A program made the position numbers and the translations under genes. This document shows positions 8,201 through 17,500 of a stretch of DNA of 33,422 nucleotides, in pieces (positions within the stretch are counted from its first letter, which is position 1; each line of letters begins with the position of its first letter). This DNA is from Akkermansia muciniphila. Lineage in GTDB: Bacteria; Verrucomicrobiota; Verrucomicrobiia; Verrucomicrobiales; V1-33. The DNA lies in NCBI GenBank assembly GCA_943333275.1, contig CALQSQ010000061.1, forward strand, positions 1-33,422, read 5' to 3'. The notes below the pieces were generated by a model that saw only the letters and a list, made by a program, of their open reading frames with translations, searched no databases and was not told where the DNA came from.

Positions 8201-10252
8201 GAGGAGGCCGCAGCCGGAACGGATCCCCTCGATCCGAATTCAAGAATCACCTCCCGCTCCGAAGTGCAGGGAAACACCTTTGTGCTCTGCTGGCCACAAC
8301 AGCTTTACAAGCAGCAGCGGGCGTTTGATGCCTCATCCCTTTCCAACTGGCTGCCCTCCGCAGGCGTGCCCGCCTTGATCGCCGGGGAATACCGCCAGAC
8401 CTATGCCAATCTGCTTTCCACCTCCGCCCGACGTTTCTTCAAAGTGGTGATCAATGACCAGGACACGGATGGCGATGGCGTGAGCGACTGGACGGAAAAT
8501 GTCATTTTGCATTCAAACCCCTCCCTCCCCAACAGCCTGCAGAGCGCCGTCACGCTCAGTGGCAATGCGACAATGTCCGGCGACTACGCCGCGTTGTTGA
8601 ATCGCTTTCAAGGCTCCAATGGCGCCGGAGGATTTCCCGGAAATGCCGCGCCTGTGGCCAGTTCCCTTTCCCGCACCCAGGCAGCCAGATTTCTGACCCA
8701 GGCCACCTTCGGCCCCACGCTGCCGGACATCGAGCACCTTCGGACCGTAGGCTACGATGCCTGGATCAACGAACAATTCGCTCAATCTCCGACGCTCCAG
8801 TCCGCTTATGCCAAAGCGGCCTATGCGGACTTTGAAGGTGCCCGCACGACCAAAGAATATTATCCCAACCTTGTGGACAATTACCTCTACGGCCAGAATC
8901 AACTCACCGGCTTCGCCAGGGGAGCCGTGCAGGGTCCCGATCAGTTGCGGCAGCGCGTGGCCTTTGCCCTGAGCCAGATTCTGGTGGCCTCCCGCCGCGA
9001 CGCGAACCTTGATGGCAAGCTGCTCGGCATGTCGGATTTTTACGACATTTTCATCCGCCACGCGTTCGGCAACTACCACGACATCCTCCACGAGGTGGCG
9101 CTGCATCCCTGCATGGGTCGTTATCTCAGCCACGTCGGCAACCAAAAGGCCAATCCGGCGATCAATCAGTATCCGGATGAAAATTTTGCCCGCGAAGTTA
9201 TGCAACTCTTCTCCGTCGGCCTCTGGGAACTCAATCCCGATGGCTCACGCCAGGTCAACGGCAGCGGCCAGCAAATTCCGACCTATACCAATACCGAGAT
9301 CACCCAGATGGCCCGTGTCTTTACAGGATTCTGGTTCAGCGGCCATGAATGGGGCCAGGGCGGATGGTTCGACGCCGACTACTCCACCCCCATGTCCATG
9401 CATGCCGATCGCCATGATTTTGGGACCAAAACCCTCCTGCATGGCTACGTGATCCCCGCCCGAGCCCCCACCGACGCCGATGCCATGCGCGATGTTGACG
9501 ATGCCATCCGTCATTTGTTCGAACACCCGAACACCGCCCCCTTCATTGGCAAACAACTCATTCAGTTCCTCGTCACCGACAACCCCAGCCCCGCCTATAT
9601 CGCCCGGGTCGCAGCGAAATTTGCCAACAACGGCAGCGGCATCCGCGGTGATATGAAAGCGATCCTCAAGGCCATCCTGCTCGACGATGAAGCCCGCGAT
9701 CTGCGCAGTTCCGACTCCACGCCCTCCTACGGAAGACTCAAGGAACCCGTGGTCAGGGCCATGGCCGTGGGCCGCGCCTTCGGCCTTCAGCAAACGCCCG
9801 GCCTGCTCTGGTGGGATTTTGGAACCTTCTTTGATGCCAGCCACCAGGAACCAAGTTACTCGCCCAGTGTCTTTAATTTCTACCGCCCGGAATACCGTCC
9901 CGCCGGCATCCTCACCACCAGCAACCTCGCCGGTCCGGTCTTTCAGATCACCGACAGCTACAGTTGCATCTCGTTTCCCAACCGCCTCTGGACCATGGTG
10001 GAGGAGGGTTTCAGCTACTACTCCTACTACCAGTTCCCGTTTGATCTCAGCCGGGAATCCTCGCTGGCCGGAACGCCAGAATTACTGGTCGATCATTTAA
10101 ACATCCTCCTCTGCGCCGGTCAGATGACGTTGCCCACACGCACCACCATTCTCAATGCGATCAACCAGGTCCCCGCCAGCCAACCAGATGCCCGGGCCCG
10201 CGTTGCCATTTATCTCTGCATGGTCAGCGCCGAGGGTGCCGTCATGAAATAA
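5294..10252 (+). CDS. Large secreted DUF1800 protein with thrombospondin type 3-like calcium-binding repeats
   Basis: The frame is open back to 5039, but the ATG at 5294 begins a clear signal peptide (MKTRPLPFSLLFCGLMAASS, cleavage near VEA-A), giving 1652 residues. Clusters of DxDxDG units (DTDGDGLLDG and variants) lie at about 5930-6230, 6900-7160, 7830-8020, 8100-8240 and 8458-8510; such thrombospondin type 3 repeats bind calcium. Between them are beta-rich stretches without a family I recognise. Residues from about 1126 (SRTQAARFLTQATFGPT) to the C-terminus form a DUF1800 domain, usual in Planctomycetes and Verrucomicrobia and of unknown function. Only 17 nt separate its stop from the DUF1501 gene, the standard partner. 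Together they probably make a cell-surface or periplasmic pair; the activity is unknown. Confidence 0.9.
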   Translation: MKTRPLPFSLLFCGLMAASSPVEAAFTTLWSLGTQNNTPEEFSPESGASNASPGSAAVLDDDYYFAGTYPAPILTVATSEPLTNFERTVSTGDPTRRIHFNLSAAQATSTLRIRFSTHLLWGGWWNSATNTGGVGFGDHPLQVRLNGTLLNTTTISAAGPLVVTANAGPGGNFTPLVGSNVLEITRFGGTSNAWVAFDEFNFEINPTALVDADADGLPQWWEEENGLKDTVADGTQDPDHDGSTNLQEFSRGTNPQLADTDGDGLLDGAETTTNPRLADTDGDGLLDGEETSSNPLVSDTDGDGAPDAWEVRTGNLPNNASSTPPIFATAIGIHFVSDYSPLSKLNPLEVTGVVPQMRWNNTRPLPAYAYPSGTKADIASPFLGTIVNSLGIATAVGLSWTSEYATYFNGNGGSSNQRLLDGFLYVASDTPASVTLSSIPFTTYDVLVYVGSYYDGARGYARLNDAPASDRYFQSKSTKPMASFLEPIVSDPVRPWAGNFIRYRNVTGSSCNVKVHRIGSYGVGFHAIQIVNSTADGNGNGLPDWWEFMHQITPITPADADGDGLTNAQEFAKNTNPRLADTDGDGLSDLVETNTGTYVSPTNTGSNPLLADTDGDGISDGKEVSTVPNPTNPNIANTAELVLTTLPVKQTSSFIWEMNNLQLIWDHGRGHYSNGMYEDSTLMWLNIRNSAFPDAYAFGVSLRTVGERLTYYFYSNHNGGFSASNAPTSDIYDADWGTSPPDLRSALGFSGVGAMDISDRFRIRLSGFKYPDSTWVLTFEIYNLDTLTVVKSRSFYSTTISPAITATNTWQDEYAQVGRISRTLHQGVSLYQQATRLELTPAFSAYLDTDEDGMPDAWETANGLNPNSGSDATLDPDADTVSNVREFLAGTNPHDADTDHDGAKDGVEIAAGSNPLLASSLPPYFTGAPAGVAGEDLNGNGMPDAWELKYNNFSLLGNEDTDGDGMTNSEEAAAGTDPLDPNSRITSRSEVQGNTFVLCWPQQLYKQQRAFDASSLSNWLPSAGVPALIAGEYRQTYANLLSTSARRFFKVVINDQDTDGDGVSDWTENVILHSNPSLPNSLQSAVTLSGNATMSGDYAALLNRFQGSNGAGGFPGNAAPVASSLSRTQAARFLTQATFGPTLPDIEHLRTVGYDAWINEQFAQSPTLQSAYAKAAYADFEGARTTKEYYPNLVDNYLYGQNQLTGFARGAVQGPDQLRQRVAFALSQILVASRRDANLDGKLLGMSDFYDIFIRHAFGNYHDILHEVALHPCMGRYLSHVGNQKANPAINQYPDENFAREVMQLFSVGLWELNPDGSRQVNGSGQQIPTYTNTEITQMARVFTGFWFSGHEWGQGGWFDADYSTPMSMHADRHDFGTKTLLHGYVIPARAPTDADAMRDVDDAIRHLFEHPNTAPFIGKQLIQFLVTDNPSPAYIARVAAKFANNGSGIRGDMKAILKAILLDDEARDLRSSDSTPSYGRLKEPVVRAMAVGRAFGLQQTPGLLWWDFGTFFDASHQEPSYSPSVFNFYRPEYRPAGILTTSNLAGPVFQITDSYSCISFPNRLWTMVEEGFSYYSYYQFPFDLSRESSLAGTPELLVDHLNILLCAGQMTLPTRTTILNAINQVPASQPDARARVAIYLCMVSAEGAVMK

Positions 10253-10269
10253 CCCAGTCTCACCAAGCC

Positions 10270-11700
10270 ATGAAACGTCGAAAATTTATCGGGGAAGCCT
10301 CCTGCGCGGCCATCAGCAGCGTGAGCGTACTCAACACCCTGCTCAACCTGCACCTCGCCAATCAGGCCGCCGCCCAAGGTGCGCCCACCGACCGCAAGAC
10401 ACTGGTCTGCTTTTTCCTCCTCGGCGGAAATGATTCCTACAACATGCTGGTCCCCCGCGATGCCACGCGGCATGCCATTTACACGACCTCGCGCGGCAAC
10501 CTTGCCCTGCCCCAGGCCAGCCTCACCACGCTCAATCAAAATGGCGGTGATGGCAATCTCTACGGCCTGAATCCTTCCATGAACGGCATGACACAAATGT
10601 TCAATGGCCTGGGTGGCGACACCACGAAACGCCGCGCGGCTTTTATTTCAAATATCGGCACTCTCATCCAGCCGACCACCAAGAGTCAGTTTCTCGCCGA
10701 ATCCATCCCTGTACCACGCTCGCTCTTCAGCCACGTCGACCAGATTGACCAATGGCAGACGTCCGTTCCGCAGGGGCTCACACAGATGAGCGGCTGGGGC
10801 GGACGCGCGGCGGACATCCTCCACAGCACGTCCAATGCTGCGGCGCAGACTTCCATGAATATTTCCTTCGCCGGAAACAATCTCTTTCAAGTCGGCAACC
10901 AGACCCAGCAATTCGTCATCAATGAAACCGGAGCGCTCACTTTCACCAAACCAGCCAGCCCCAACCCCTCCAACCCCCTTCAGATCAAGAACACCGCGCA
11001 CAAGAGCCTGATCGAACAAAGCTACGGCAATCTCATGCAGCAGGCCTACGCACAACTTACCAAGAGCAGCGTGGACATGCAGGAATATTTCTACAGCCTG
11101 TTCAATAACTTTAATAACAGCCTGCTCACCACGCCCTTTCCCACGAGTTACCTGGGAACCCAGATGCGCGCGATCGCCAAGACCATCGCCCTGCGACCCC
11201 AGTTGAATCTCACGCGCCAGACCATCTTCGTCAGCGTCGGCGGATGGGATATGCATGGCGACCTGCTCAATCCCCAGGCGGGACTGCTGGGCATGGTCGA
11301 TGCCTCGCTGCTGGCCTTCCAGAAAGGTCTGGAGGAACTCGGCGTCGCCAACGAAGTCATCACCTTCAGTTGCAGCGACTTCGGCCGCACCCTGCGCAGC
11401 AACGGCCGCGGCACCGATCACGCCTGGGGCGGCAATTCGTTCGTCATGGGCGGCCCGATCGATGGCGGGAAAATTTACGGCACCTTCCCGGACCTTACGC
11501 TCGACAGCAATGCGGACGTGGGCTACGGTGGTCGGCTCCTCCCAACCACCAGCGTGGACCAACTCTTCGCGGAACTCCTCCGCTGGTTCGGCGTCTCCAG
11601 CGCGGATCTCCCCTACGTGCTTCCAAACATCGCCAACTTCCACAATCCGGCCTCCCCCACCCTGCCCATCGGATTTCTGAAGCCTGGAACTTACATTTGA
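10270..11700 (+). CDS. DUF1501 family exported protein
   Basis: This 476-residue protein starts MKRRKFIGEAS, a Tat-like signal (RRKFI) followed by a hydrophobic stretch and cleavage near AAAQG. The core LLGGNDSYNMLVPRD (about residues 50-65) and the motif FGRTLRSNGRGTDHAWGG (about 372-389) are hallmarks of DUF1501, a family related in fold to alkaline phosphatase/sulfatase-type enzymes but with no proven reaction. The gene follows the DUF1800 gene by 17 nt and is almost certainly co-transcribed with it. Tat export would mean that the protein folds, possibly with a metal, before crossing the membrane (inference). Its stop lies 14 nt from the stop of the convergent CotH-type gene, with no obvious terminator between them. 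Confidence 0.93.
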   Translation: MKRRKFIGEASCAAISSVSVLNTLLNLHLANQAAAQGAPTDRKTLVCFFLLGGNDSYNMLVPRDATRHAIYTTSRGNLALPQASLTTLNQNGGDGNLYGLNPSMNGMTQMFNGLGGDTTKRRAAFISNIGTLIQPTTKSQFLAESIPVPRSLFSHVDQIDQWQTSVPQGLTQMSGWGGRAADILHSTSNAAAQTSMNISFAGNNLFQVGNQTQQFVINETGALTFTKPASPNPSNPLQIKNTAHKSLIEQSYGNLMQQAYAQLTKSSVDMQEYFYSLFNNFNNSLLTTPFPTSYLGTQMRAIAKTIALRPQLNLTRQTIFVSVGGWDMHGDLLNPQAGLLGMVDASLLAFQKGLEELGVANEVITFSCSDFGRTLRSNGRGTDHAWGGNSFVMGGPIDGGKIYGTFPDLTLDSNADVGYGGRLLPTTSVDQLFAELLRWFGVSSADLPYVLPNIANFHNPASPTLPIGFLKPGTYI

Positions 11701-11714
11701 AAGGTTATCCAGTG

Positions 11715-14700
11715 CTAGGGTCTGGTCACGCGGATGCACATGAACTGGCGCGTTTCCGCAGAGTCCGCCGCCCAGATTTCCGTCGCGGTATCGTTCCCGT
11801 TGTTGATGTGCGAGGTGCGGGTGGCATCGTTTGTCCAGTGTTCGAGGTCGGTGCTCACTTCAACCGTATAGATCAAATCATCCGAACTGAGTCGGCGGGG
11901 AAACATGATGGTGGCGCGCCCATCCGCCGTCATTCCAGCGACGATGGCGCTCATGCCGGATGACCCGTTGGCATCACTGGTCGCCAGAAAATGCTCGACC
12001 ATGGCACAGAGACCATCCCGATCTGCATCCGCGAGCGGATTGCCGGTGAAGCCGACGAAATCTGTTCCGCCCGGGGTTCCATTTACGTTCGTGCTCGTGC
12101 GCCAACTGCTGGGCGACGCAGGCGCCGATGGGTTTGCCAGCACCAGACTGTAGCCATGACCATCCGCACTGTCGGGCCAGGGCGCGCCATCAGTGTAATG
12201 CAGGGAAAGAAGCGGAGCATTTGTCGCAGTGGCCAGAGTGAGAGTATCGCCGTCATTTCCAAGACGATCGAAATAAACCCCCGCCACGGGAATCTCCGTG
12301 CCGTAACGCTGTTGAAAACTGAACAGACTGGCCACCAGCACGAGCCGCTGACGCGGCGCGAGCGGGACATCACGATTGTCCGGAAAATCAAAACTGATGC
12401 CAGCCGTAAATTTCGCGCCCCGCAAATTCACCCCGTGGGACGTGGGATTGTACAATTCGATAAATTCCGTGTCATCATCGCCCTGCGGATTGTAGTGAAT
12501 TTCAGAGAAAACGACATCCCCCTCCGCCAGGGGTGTGGTCACGGTGTAAAACGCCTCATTCAAGGCACTCCAATCGGTGCCAGATTTGGCGCGGGCGCGT
12601 AGCAGGGTGTTCTGCACAATGAGGGTGCTGTCCGACAGGATGGCCTGCGGGCTGACGCCCCCGCCGGGAAGGCGCGGATCGGAACCATCCGTGGTCACAT
12701 AAACGGACAGGCCCGCCACGGCATGATGGATCGTCGTGCCGCTCGCAACAATACCACCATTGAACACAGGCGCTGTGATAGCGGGATAATAGCCTGCGCT
12801 CTGGAGGTATCCCAGATACGATGCGGAACGCGACGGAAACCAATTATTGAGAATATTGTCGCGATCCGAGAGCCAGGTGTCCGGCGTGCGCGACTGGCCA
12901 CTGGTAACCCATCGGGCGCTTTCGGCATGGAACGCACGCTCCATTTCGTTGCACATGCCTGTCAGGCGGCCCTGATTGGCGGACGGGGTGAGCGCCCCGT
13001 TGTTGAAGAGGTGAAAATGGATGCGGTCGGCGAGCAACATTTTAAAATCCACGTCACCCTGCTGCCAGAGCTGGCTGAGAATACTGCCGGGCCCGTCCCC
13101 GTTCTGCCTTCCCGGAAGGGGATTCGAGCGCTGCGAAACACGATCCGGCGAGACTGCGGGAAGGTATGCCGGATTGGCCAGGTAGCCATCCGCATCGTTA
13201 AGCATGAACTTGAATCCACTGCCCACGTTCTTGGGCGAGACAGTTCGGTATTCATCCTCGCTGTTTCCAAACATGAAGAGCAGCATGTAATCGAGGTAAT
13301 TTTTGACGTCCAGGTAGGGTCGGACGCCGGAATAGTTTGCGCGCAGCGATTTAACGCGCTCCCAGGACGTGCCATCGCCGTCGTAGGCGCTCCCCGGATC
13401 CGCCCAGCCACCCACGTTCCAATTGCCATTGATGGATTCGTAACCCGACGCGGGGCCGCCCAGATAGGCGCTTTGCTGGTCGGCACTCCAGCGTTCGCGA
13501 AGCTGATACACGCCCCAATAGGTGCCATTTAAATATACGTGGGTGAAACGTGAGTGAGGCGCGAGTTCCCCCATGTCGAGCATGGTTCCGTCGGTAAAGA
13601 TGTTCGACATGTAGAACCCACGCTCCACCATGTCATGGGAGCCGCTGCGGAGTTCCAGTTGATCAAATTTTCCCACGGGTTTCAGCCCGCGCGCATGGCT
13701 GGCGAAGAGTTGTGGCAACTGCAGTTTCGTGGCGCCGAACTGGGAGTTGAATGTGAGTCGAAAGCTTTTTTTGGCGAAATTCGAAAAGGCACCGCCAAAG
13801 CTTTCCACCCCCGCGTCCTCGTGCACACCCACCCCGCCGGGAGGAATATACTCAAAGGAACAAAGCACACTGGTGCCATCGACGATGGTTGCGGGCGTAA
13901 CGACGGAAATGCTGGGAAGATCCGTCAACGCCGCTTGCATCTGCGGACCATAGGTGGCGTGCTGCGTGATGCTCGTGTCCATGACCGGCGACGTCACCAC
14001 GCTGGATGGAAAAATGTAGGTGTTGGTATCGACATTGGTTGGCACGAGATTCGTTTTAAAAGCCGCCACTCGCAGCACCGTGGTTCCGTTGGTCGAAGGT
14101 ATGTTCACACCCATGGAACCCCCGGGAACCGTTCCGGGATGCAGTGTCATCGTGACCGTCGGCGGCGTATTGGCATTGGCTGGAAGCACCTGCGTGCCAT
14201 TCGACAAACTGGGTTCGCTGCCATTGGTGGTGTAAACAAGCGTGGCTCCCGCAGTCAGTGTTCCCAGGGTGACCGTCTGGGCAGCAGCGTAGATGCCGCG
14301 CTTGACGCTGAAGGTCGTATCGGACACCACGCCATCGTAGCCAAACCCGTTCGCTGCTCCGGGAGTGGCTGGCTTGAAATATTTGGCGGATGCCCCGCTC
14401 AGCCCGTAGCTAACGCGGTCATACTGCTTCGGATACGCAACCGCGACGGGATAATTGGCCGGGAATCGCTGCACCAGCGCGCCGCCGGGCGCATACAAGG
14501 CCAGATATTCCCCCGCGGCTGCCAGTGAGAAATTGGTATGCAGTGGCTGCCCAACTATGGCCCGATCCTTTCCCGAGGCAAAGACCAACAGATACCCTCC
14601 CGGCGCCACATTGGCCTGCGGAAAGGTCCAGCGTGCAGGCTGCGCAGCCGAGTCTGTGAGATGGTATCCTTCTAGGTTCAGCGTGTAGGAGTTGGGATTG

Positions 14701-16049
14701 TATATTTCAATCCAATCAGGGCGGTCGCCGTCAGCATCCTCAAGCAATCCATCCGCAGCCTGGAATTCACTGATCGCTGGGGCAAGCACCGCGGCATTGA
14801 CCGCCACCACCACGGTGGCTGTCGTGCTCGCATTTCCCGCGCGGGTGGCGGTCAGCGTGTAGGTTGTCTTTGCAACCGGACTCACCACGGCACTGCCGGT
14901 CGGTGCCACCGTGCCGAGACCGCTGATGGTCACGGTGTCGGTATTTGCCACCGACCAGGAGAGCGTGGCACTCGTTGGCAGACCAGGTCCTTTGATATTT
15001 CCGGCATCGGTCAGGAAATAGCGAATCGTGGGAGGTGGTTCAGGGTAGACTTCCACTTCAGCGATCTGCGGATTGTAGGGCGCGCCGCTCAAATTTTCGA
15101 TTCGCACAAATCTTCCCATGAACACGTGCGCCGGATTGATGCTGTTGGATTTGATGATGGTATCCGCTCCGGCAACTCCACTGTTGCTGCCATCCGTGCG
15201 GAGACTGGCCTGCCAGCGAAGGGAACCGGGAGCACCCGCGCTGTCGGCATAGACGCTGACACGATAATTCGTCAGTCGTTCCGGACAGCAGTCGGAGCGA
15301 TTAAAAATCACCATTCGATTCAAGGTGTATTCGCTCCCCAGATCAATTTGATAATAAAACCCCAGCGTCGCCCCGTCAGCTGGGTGGCTGATGGTAGGGG
15401 TGCCCATGGCATTGCCATCCGTGAGATTGGCCGCCACCAGTCCGCCATAGACCGCGCCACTGGAAGTCACCGTCCGCCCCAGGGCCACGTTGGAACTGGC
15501 GGAAACCACCCAGGCCTGAATCTCTGCCACCTGCGGGGAATACGCATTGCTGCCCAGCGATGAAAGCCTCAGGAACCGGCCACGAAACACATGCGAGGGA
15601 ATTACCGAAGCGTTCGCAAACACTGCATCCGTGCCACCAATGCCGGAATTCGATCCATTTGTCCTCACGCCCGCCTGCCAGAGGACCGCACCCGGAGTGC
15701 CCCCGCCATCGGCATAGAGGGTTAACTGATAATTCGTCAGCCGCTCCGGACAGCAGTCGTTGCGATTTACGACGCTGAGGTGATGCAAACTGTATTCCTG
15801 CCCGAGATCGATTTGATAATAGAATCCAATCGTCGGTCCGGTACCTGGGTGCGTGAAGGAGGCAAGGTTTCCATCCGTCACATTGCTCGCAGGATATCCA
15901 GGATATAGGGCGCCACTGGCGATGACGGGCTTCCCCTGAGCCACATTCTGCGCCACACTCTGGAGTTGGAGCAGCAGGGAAAAGAGCAGGCAGCAACCGA
16001 TTCGGAATTGGAAATTTTTGGATGTGCCAGGCAAAGGACGATCGTTCAT
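11715..16049 (-). CDS. Secreted CotH-kinase-fold protein with two discoidin and two lamin-tail domains
   Basis: This 1444-residue surface protein has an N-terminal signal peptide (hydrophobic run around residues 17-33, cleavage near VAQ-N). Two F5/8 type C (discoidin) domains lie at about 36-181 and 183-338 and share the motif CCPERLTNY, so they look like an internal duplication. An Ig-like segment (about 338-420), a first lamin-tail domain (425-570, DWIEIYNPN), a chitobiase C-terminal-like segment (585-690, VYTTNGSEP), a CotH domain (about 715-1090, with FRLTFNSQFG and YLNGTYWGVYQLRERW) and a second lamin-tail domain (1170-1320, SEIHYNP...EFIELYNP) follow. CotH is a protein-kinase-like fold in Bacillus spores; in Verrucomicrobia this architecture is common and its substrate unknown. 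Discoidin domains usually bind carbohydrate. A promoter is visible at 16093-16121. Confidence 0.9.
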   Translation of the reverse strand: MNDRPLPGTSKNFQFRIGCCLLFSLLLQLQSVAQNVAQGKPVIASGALYPGYPASNVTDGNLASFTHPGTGPTIGFYYQIDLGQEYSLHHLSVVNRNDCCPERLTNYQLTLYADGGGTPGAVLWQAGVRTNGSNSGIGGTDAVFANASVIPSHVFRGRFLRLSSLGSNAYSPQVAEIQAWVVSASSNVALGRTVTSSGAVYGGLVAANLTDGNAMGTPTISHPADGATLGFYYQIDLGSEYTLNRMVIFNRSDCCPERLTNYRVSVYADSAGAPGSLRWQASLRTDGSNSGVAGADTIIKSNSINPAHVFMGRFVRIENLSGAPYNPQIAEVEVYPEPPPTIRYFLTDAGNIKGPGLPTSATLSWSVANTDTVTISGLGTVAPTGSAVVSPVAKTTYTLTATRAGNASTTATVVVAVNAAVLAPAISEFQAADGLLEDADGDRPDWIEIYNPNSYTLNLEGYHLTDSAAQPARWTFPQANVAPGGYLLVFASGKDRAIVGQPLHTNFSLAAAGEYLALYAPGGALVQRFPANYPVAVAYPKQYDRVSYGLSGASAKYFKPATPGAANGFGYDGVVSDTTFSVKRGIYAAAQTVTLGTLTAGATLVYTTNGSEPSLSNGTQVLPANANTPPTVTMTLHPGTVPGGSMGVNIPSTNGTTVLRVAAFKTNLVPTNVDTNTYIFPSSVVTSPVMDTSITQHATYGPQMQAALTDLPSISVVTPATIVDGTSVLCSFEYIPPGGVGVHEDAGVESFGGAFSNFAKKSFRLTFNSQFGATKLQLPQLFASHARGLKPVGKFDQLELRSGSHDMVERGFYMSNIFTDGTMLDMGELAPHSRFTHVYLNGTYWGVYQLRERWSADQQSAYLGGPASGYESINGNWNVGGWADPGSAYDGDGTSWERVKSLRANYSGVRPYLDVKNYLDYMLLFMFGNSEDEYRTVSPKNVGSGFKFMLNDADGYLANPAYLPAVSPDRVSQRSNPLPGRQNGDGPGSILSQLWQQGDVDFKMLLADRIHFHLFNNGALTPSANQGRLTGMCNEMERAFHAESARWVTSGQSRTPDTWLSDRDNILNNWFPSRSASYLGYLQSAGYYPAITAPVFNGGIVASGTTIHHAVAGLSVYVTTDGSDPRLPGGGVSPQAILSDSTLIVQNTLLRARAKSGTDWSALNEAFYTVTTPLAEGDVVFSEIHYNPQGDDDTEFIELYNPTSHGVNLRGAKFTAGISFDFPDNRDVPLAPRQRLVLVASLFSFQQRYGTEIPVAGVYFDRLGNDGDTLTLATATNAPLLSLHYTDGAPWPDSADGHGYSLVLANPSAPASPSSWRTSTNVNGTPGGTDFVGFTGNPLADADRDGLCAMVEHFLATSDANGSSGMSAIVAGMTADGRATIMFPRRLSSDDLIYTVEVSTDLEHWTNDATRTSHINNGNDTATEIWAADSAETRQFMCIRVTRP

Positions 16050-16092
16050 GAGGAGCAGCCAGCGGATGGGGGAATGGGCTCCGCTACCGTCC

Positions 16093-16121
16093 TAAATACA
16101 AAATTTCGTTCAGAATACCAA
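16093..16121 (-). promoter_or_regulatory. Sigma70-type promoter of the CotH-type gene
   Basis: On the minus strand TTGGTA (plus positions 16116-16121) and TATTTA (16093-16098) are separated by exactly 17 nt. Transcription would start near 16086, giving a leader of about 37 nt before the ATG at 16049. This suggests the CotH-type gene is transcribed separately from the DUF3472 gene upstream. No Shine-Dalgarno is evident. Confidence 0.5.
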
Positions 16122-16158
16122 GCTCTATCGTCGGCCTTTTCCCGTGGGCCAGTGGATC

Positions 16159-17403
16159 TCAGGGCAGCACAGGATCGGCAGGCTGCTTGGTGGCCGGGCG
16201 CGTAAAGGGATCCCCGAATTTGGAGAAGCCGTCCACGAATCCGCCGTGCGACAGAAAGAATTTCCCGTCCTCCACGCCCATGAAGCGATCCAAGCGATCC
16301 TTGTTGCCCGTGGGGTCGTGGCTGAACGTGGCCGTCAGCAGTTCCTGCCAGCCGCCCTTTGCATCGCGAATCCACTGCGGGCCGTAAAGCGCCTTGCGCA
16401 GCAGGTGACCATTGGCTCCACCGAAATTTTCCGAGAACGAATGCAACCCACGCAGATATTCGCCATCGTGCGGTGCGTGAAATTTTGCGAGGAGCATCCA
16501 TTTTTGTTGTTCGGGATGAAACCAATACCCGGCATAAATGGTGGCGGTGGCGTCAGGCTCGGCGGTGACGATAAACTTCTGCGCCTGGCCGGTTTTCCAC
16601 GGATACACAAAATGGCTGTGCCCGCCCGTTCCCTCGCCTCCGAACACCTCACCCACCACGCCCTCGCCCTTGGCCAGCATTTTCGTGCGATTCTCCTCCG
16701 GAACCTCCTTGCGGTTGTTGGCATTCTGTCCCTTGCCGCTGTCCCAGACGGAAAAGATCAATCGCCGTTCCGTCGGTGAATTGATCTGCATGCCCAGATA
16801 TCCCCGACTGAATCCGCAGGCCATGTAGAAGGTATGGATGGGCTCCTCCACCGCCGTGACCTCGTTGTAAAAGAACGCCACCTTCCGCTGATCATCAACC
16901 GGGTAGGCGAGATGCACACTCGCGGCATTCCGACGTTCCAGCAGATTGAAATGCGCGCCCTCCGATGCCTCGCCGGAGATTTTCATGGCCCGAATCTCTC
17001 CTGCGTCCTGCCCTGCGGCATTCAGCGATTCCAGCGTCAGCGCCACATACCCCGGTGCGGTAACCGCATAGTTCCCCACTTCCACCTGCTGTGGCCTCGC
17101 CGCCCCCGGCACCGTGATTTCATGACTTTGCTGACCAACCCCGAGCTTGAGTTTGCTCTGCATCCCCTCCGCCACCATGATTTCCAGCGAAACCTCCAGC
17201 GCCCCGGCTTTGGCGAATTTCCCATACCACACCACCTTTTGCGCCGGGTCTTTCCACTCCACCACGCCGCGCTTCTCATCCATCCGAAGCGCCTGGGCAT
17301 CCGGCACGCCATAAGCAGTCATGCCCGGAACCGTCAATTCCGCCAATAACGGAAATGGCAAGACGACAGCAAAAAGGGAAATCAAACGAATGAATAAACG
17401 CAT
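16159..17403 (-). CDS. Secreted DUF3472 protein with DUF5077-like N-terminal domain
   Basis: The frame is open to 17532, but the ATG at 17403 starts a clean signal peptide (MRLFIRLISLFAVVLPFPLLAE) and is preceded by a GGAGG-containing purine run about 8 nt upstream, so 414 residues is the likely product. Residues about 20-130 resemble the DUF5077 beta-sandwich that normally precedes DUF3472. Residues about 160-370 carry the DUF3472 signature, e.g. GMQINSPTERRLIFSVWDSG, KGEGVVGEVFGGEGTGG and GPQWIRD. DUF3472 proteins are secreted, common in Bacteroidetes and Verrucomicrobia, and thought to be linked to carbohydrate use; the reaction is unknown. The gene is the last of a probable LysM - symporter - DUF3472 operon, 97 nt after the symporter stop. 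Confidence 0.88.
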   Translation of the reverse strand: MRLFIRLISLFAVVLPFPLLAELTVPGMTAYGVPDAQALRMDEKRGVVEWKDPAQKVVWYGKFAKAGALEVSLEIMVAEGMQSKLKLGVGQQSHEITVPGAARPQQVEVGNYAVTAPGYVALTLESLNAAGQDAGEIRAMKISGEASEGAHFNLLERRNAASVHLAYPVDDQRKVAFFYNEVTAVEEPIHTFYMACGFSRGYLGMQINSPTERRLIFSVWDSGKGQNANNRKEVPEENRTKMLAKGEGVVGEVFGGEGTGGHSHFVYPWKTGQAQKFIVTAEPDATATIYAGYWFHPEQQKWMLLAKFHAPHDGEYLRGLHSFSENFGGANGHLLRKALYGPQWIRDAKGGWQELLTATFSHDPTGNKDRLDRFMGVEDGKFFLSHGGFVDGFSKFGDPFTRPATKQPADPVLP

Positions 17404-17500
17404 CTCACCCCCTCCCAGCATATCCGCCGCTGACAACGGAAAAATCATGACTCCTGACGCGTAGAGGGCGAGTTCACGAGACCTTCCTCCCTCATAAACC

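Noticed and set aside
5930-8240. Regularly spaced short DNA repeats resembling a CRISPR array
   Set aside because: They encode in-frame DxDxDG calcium-binding units within one long protein and vary at wobble positions.
10648-11739. 363-codon minus-strand frame opposite DUF1501
   Set aside because: Shadow of the DUF1501 gene; composition dominated by Glu/Ala/Gly/Val with no domain.
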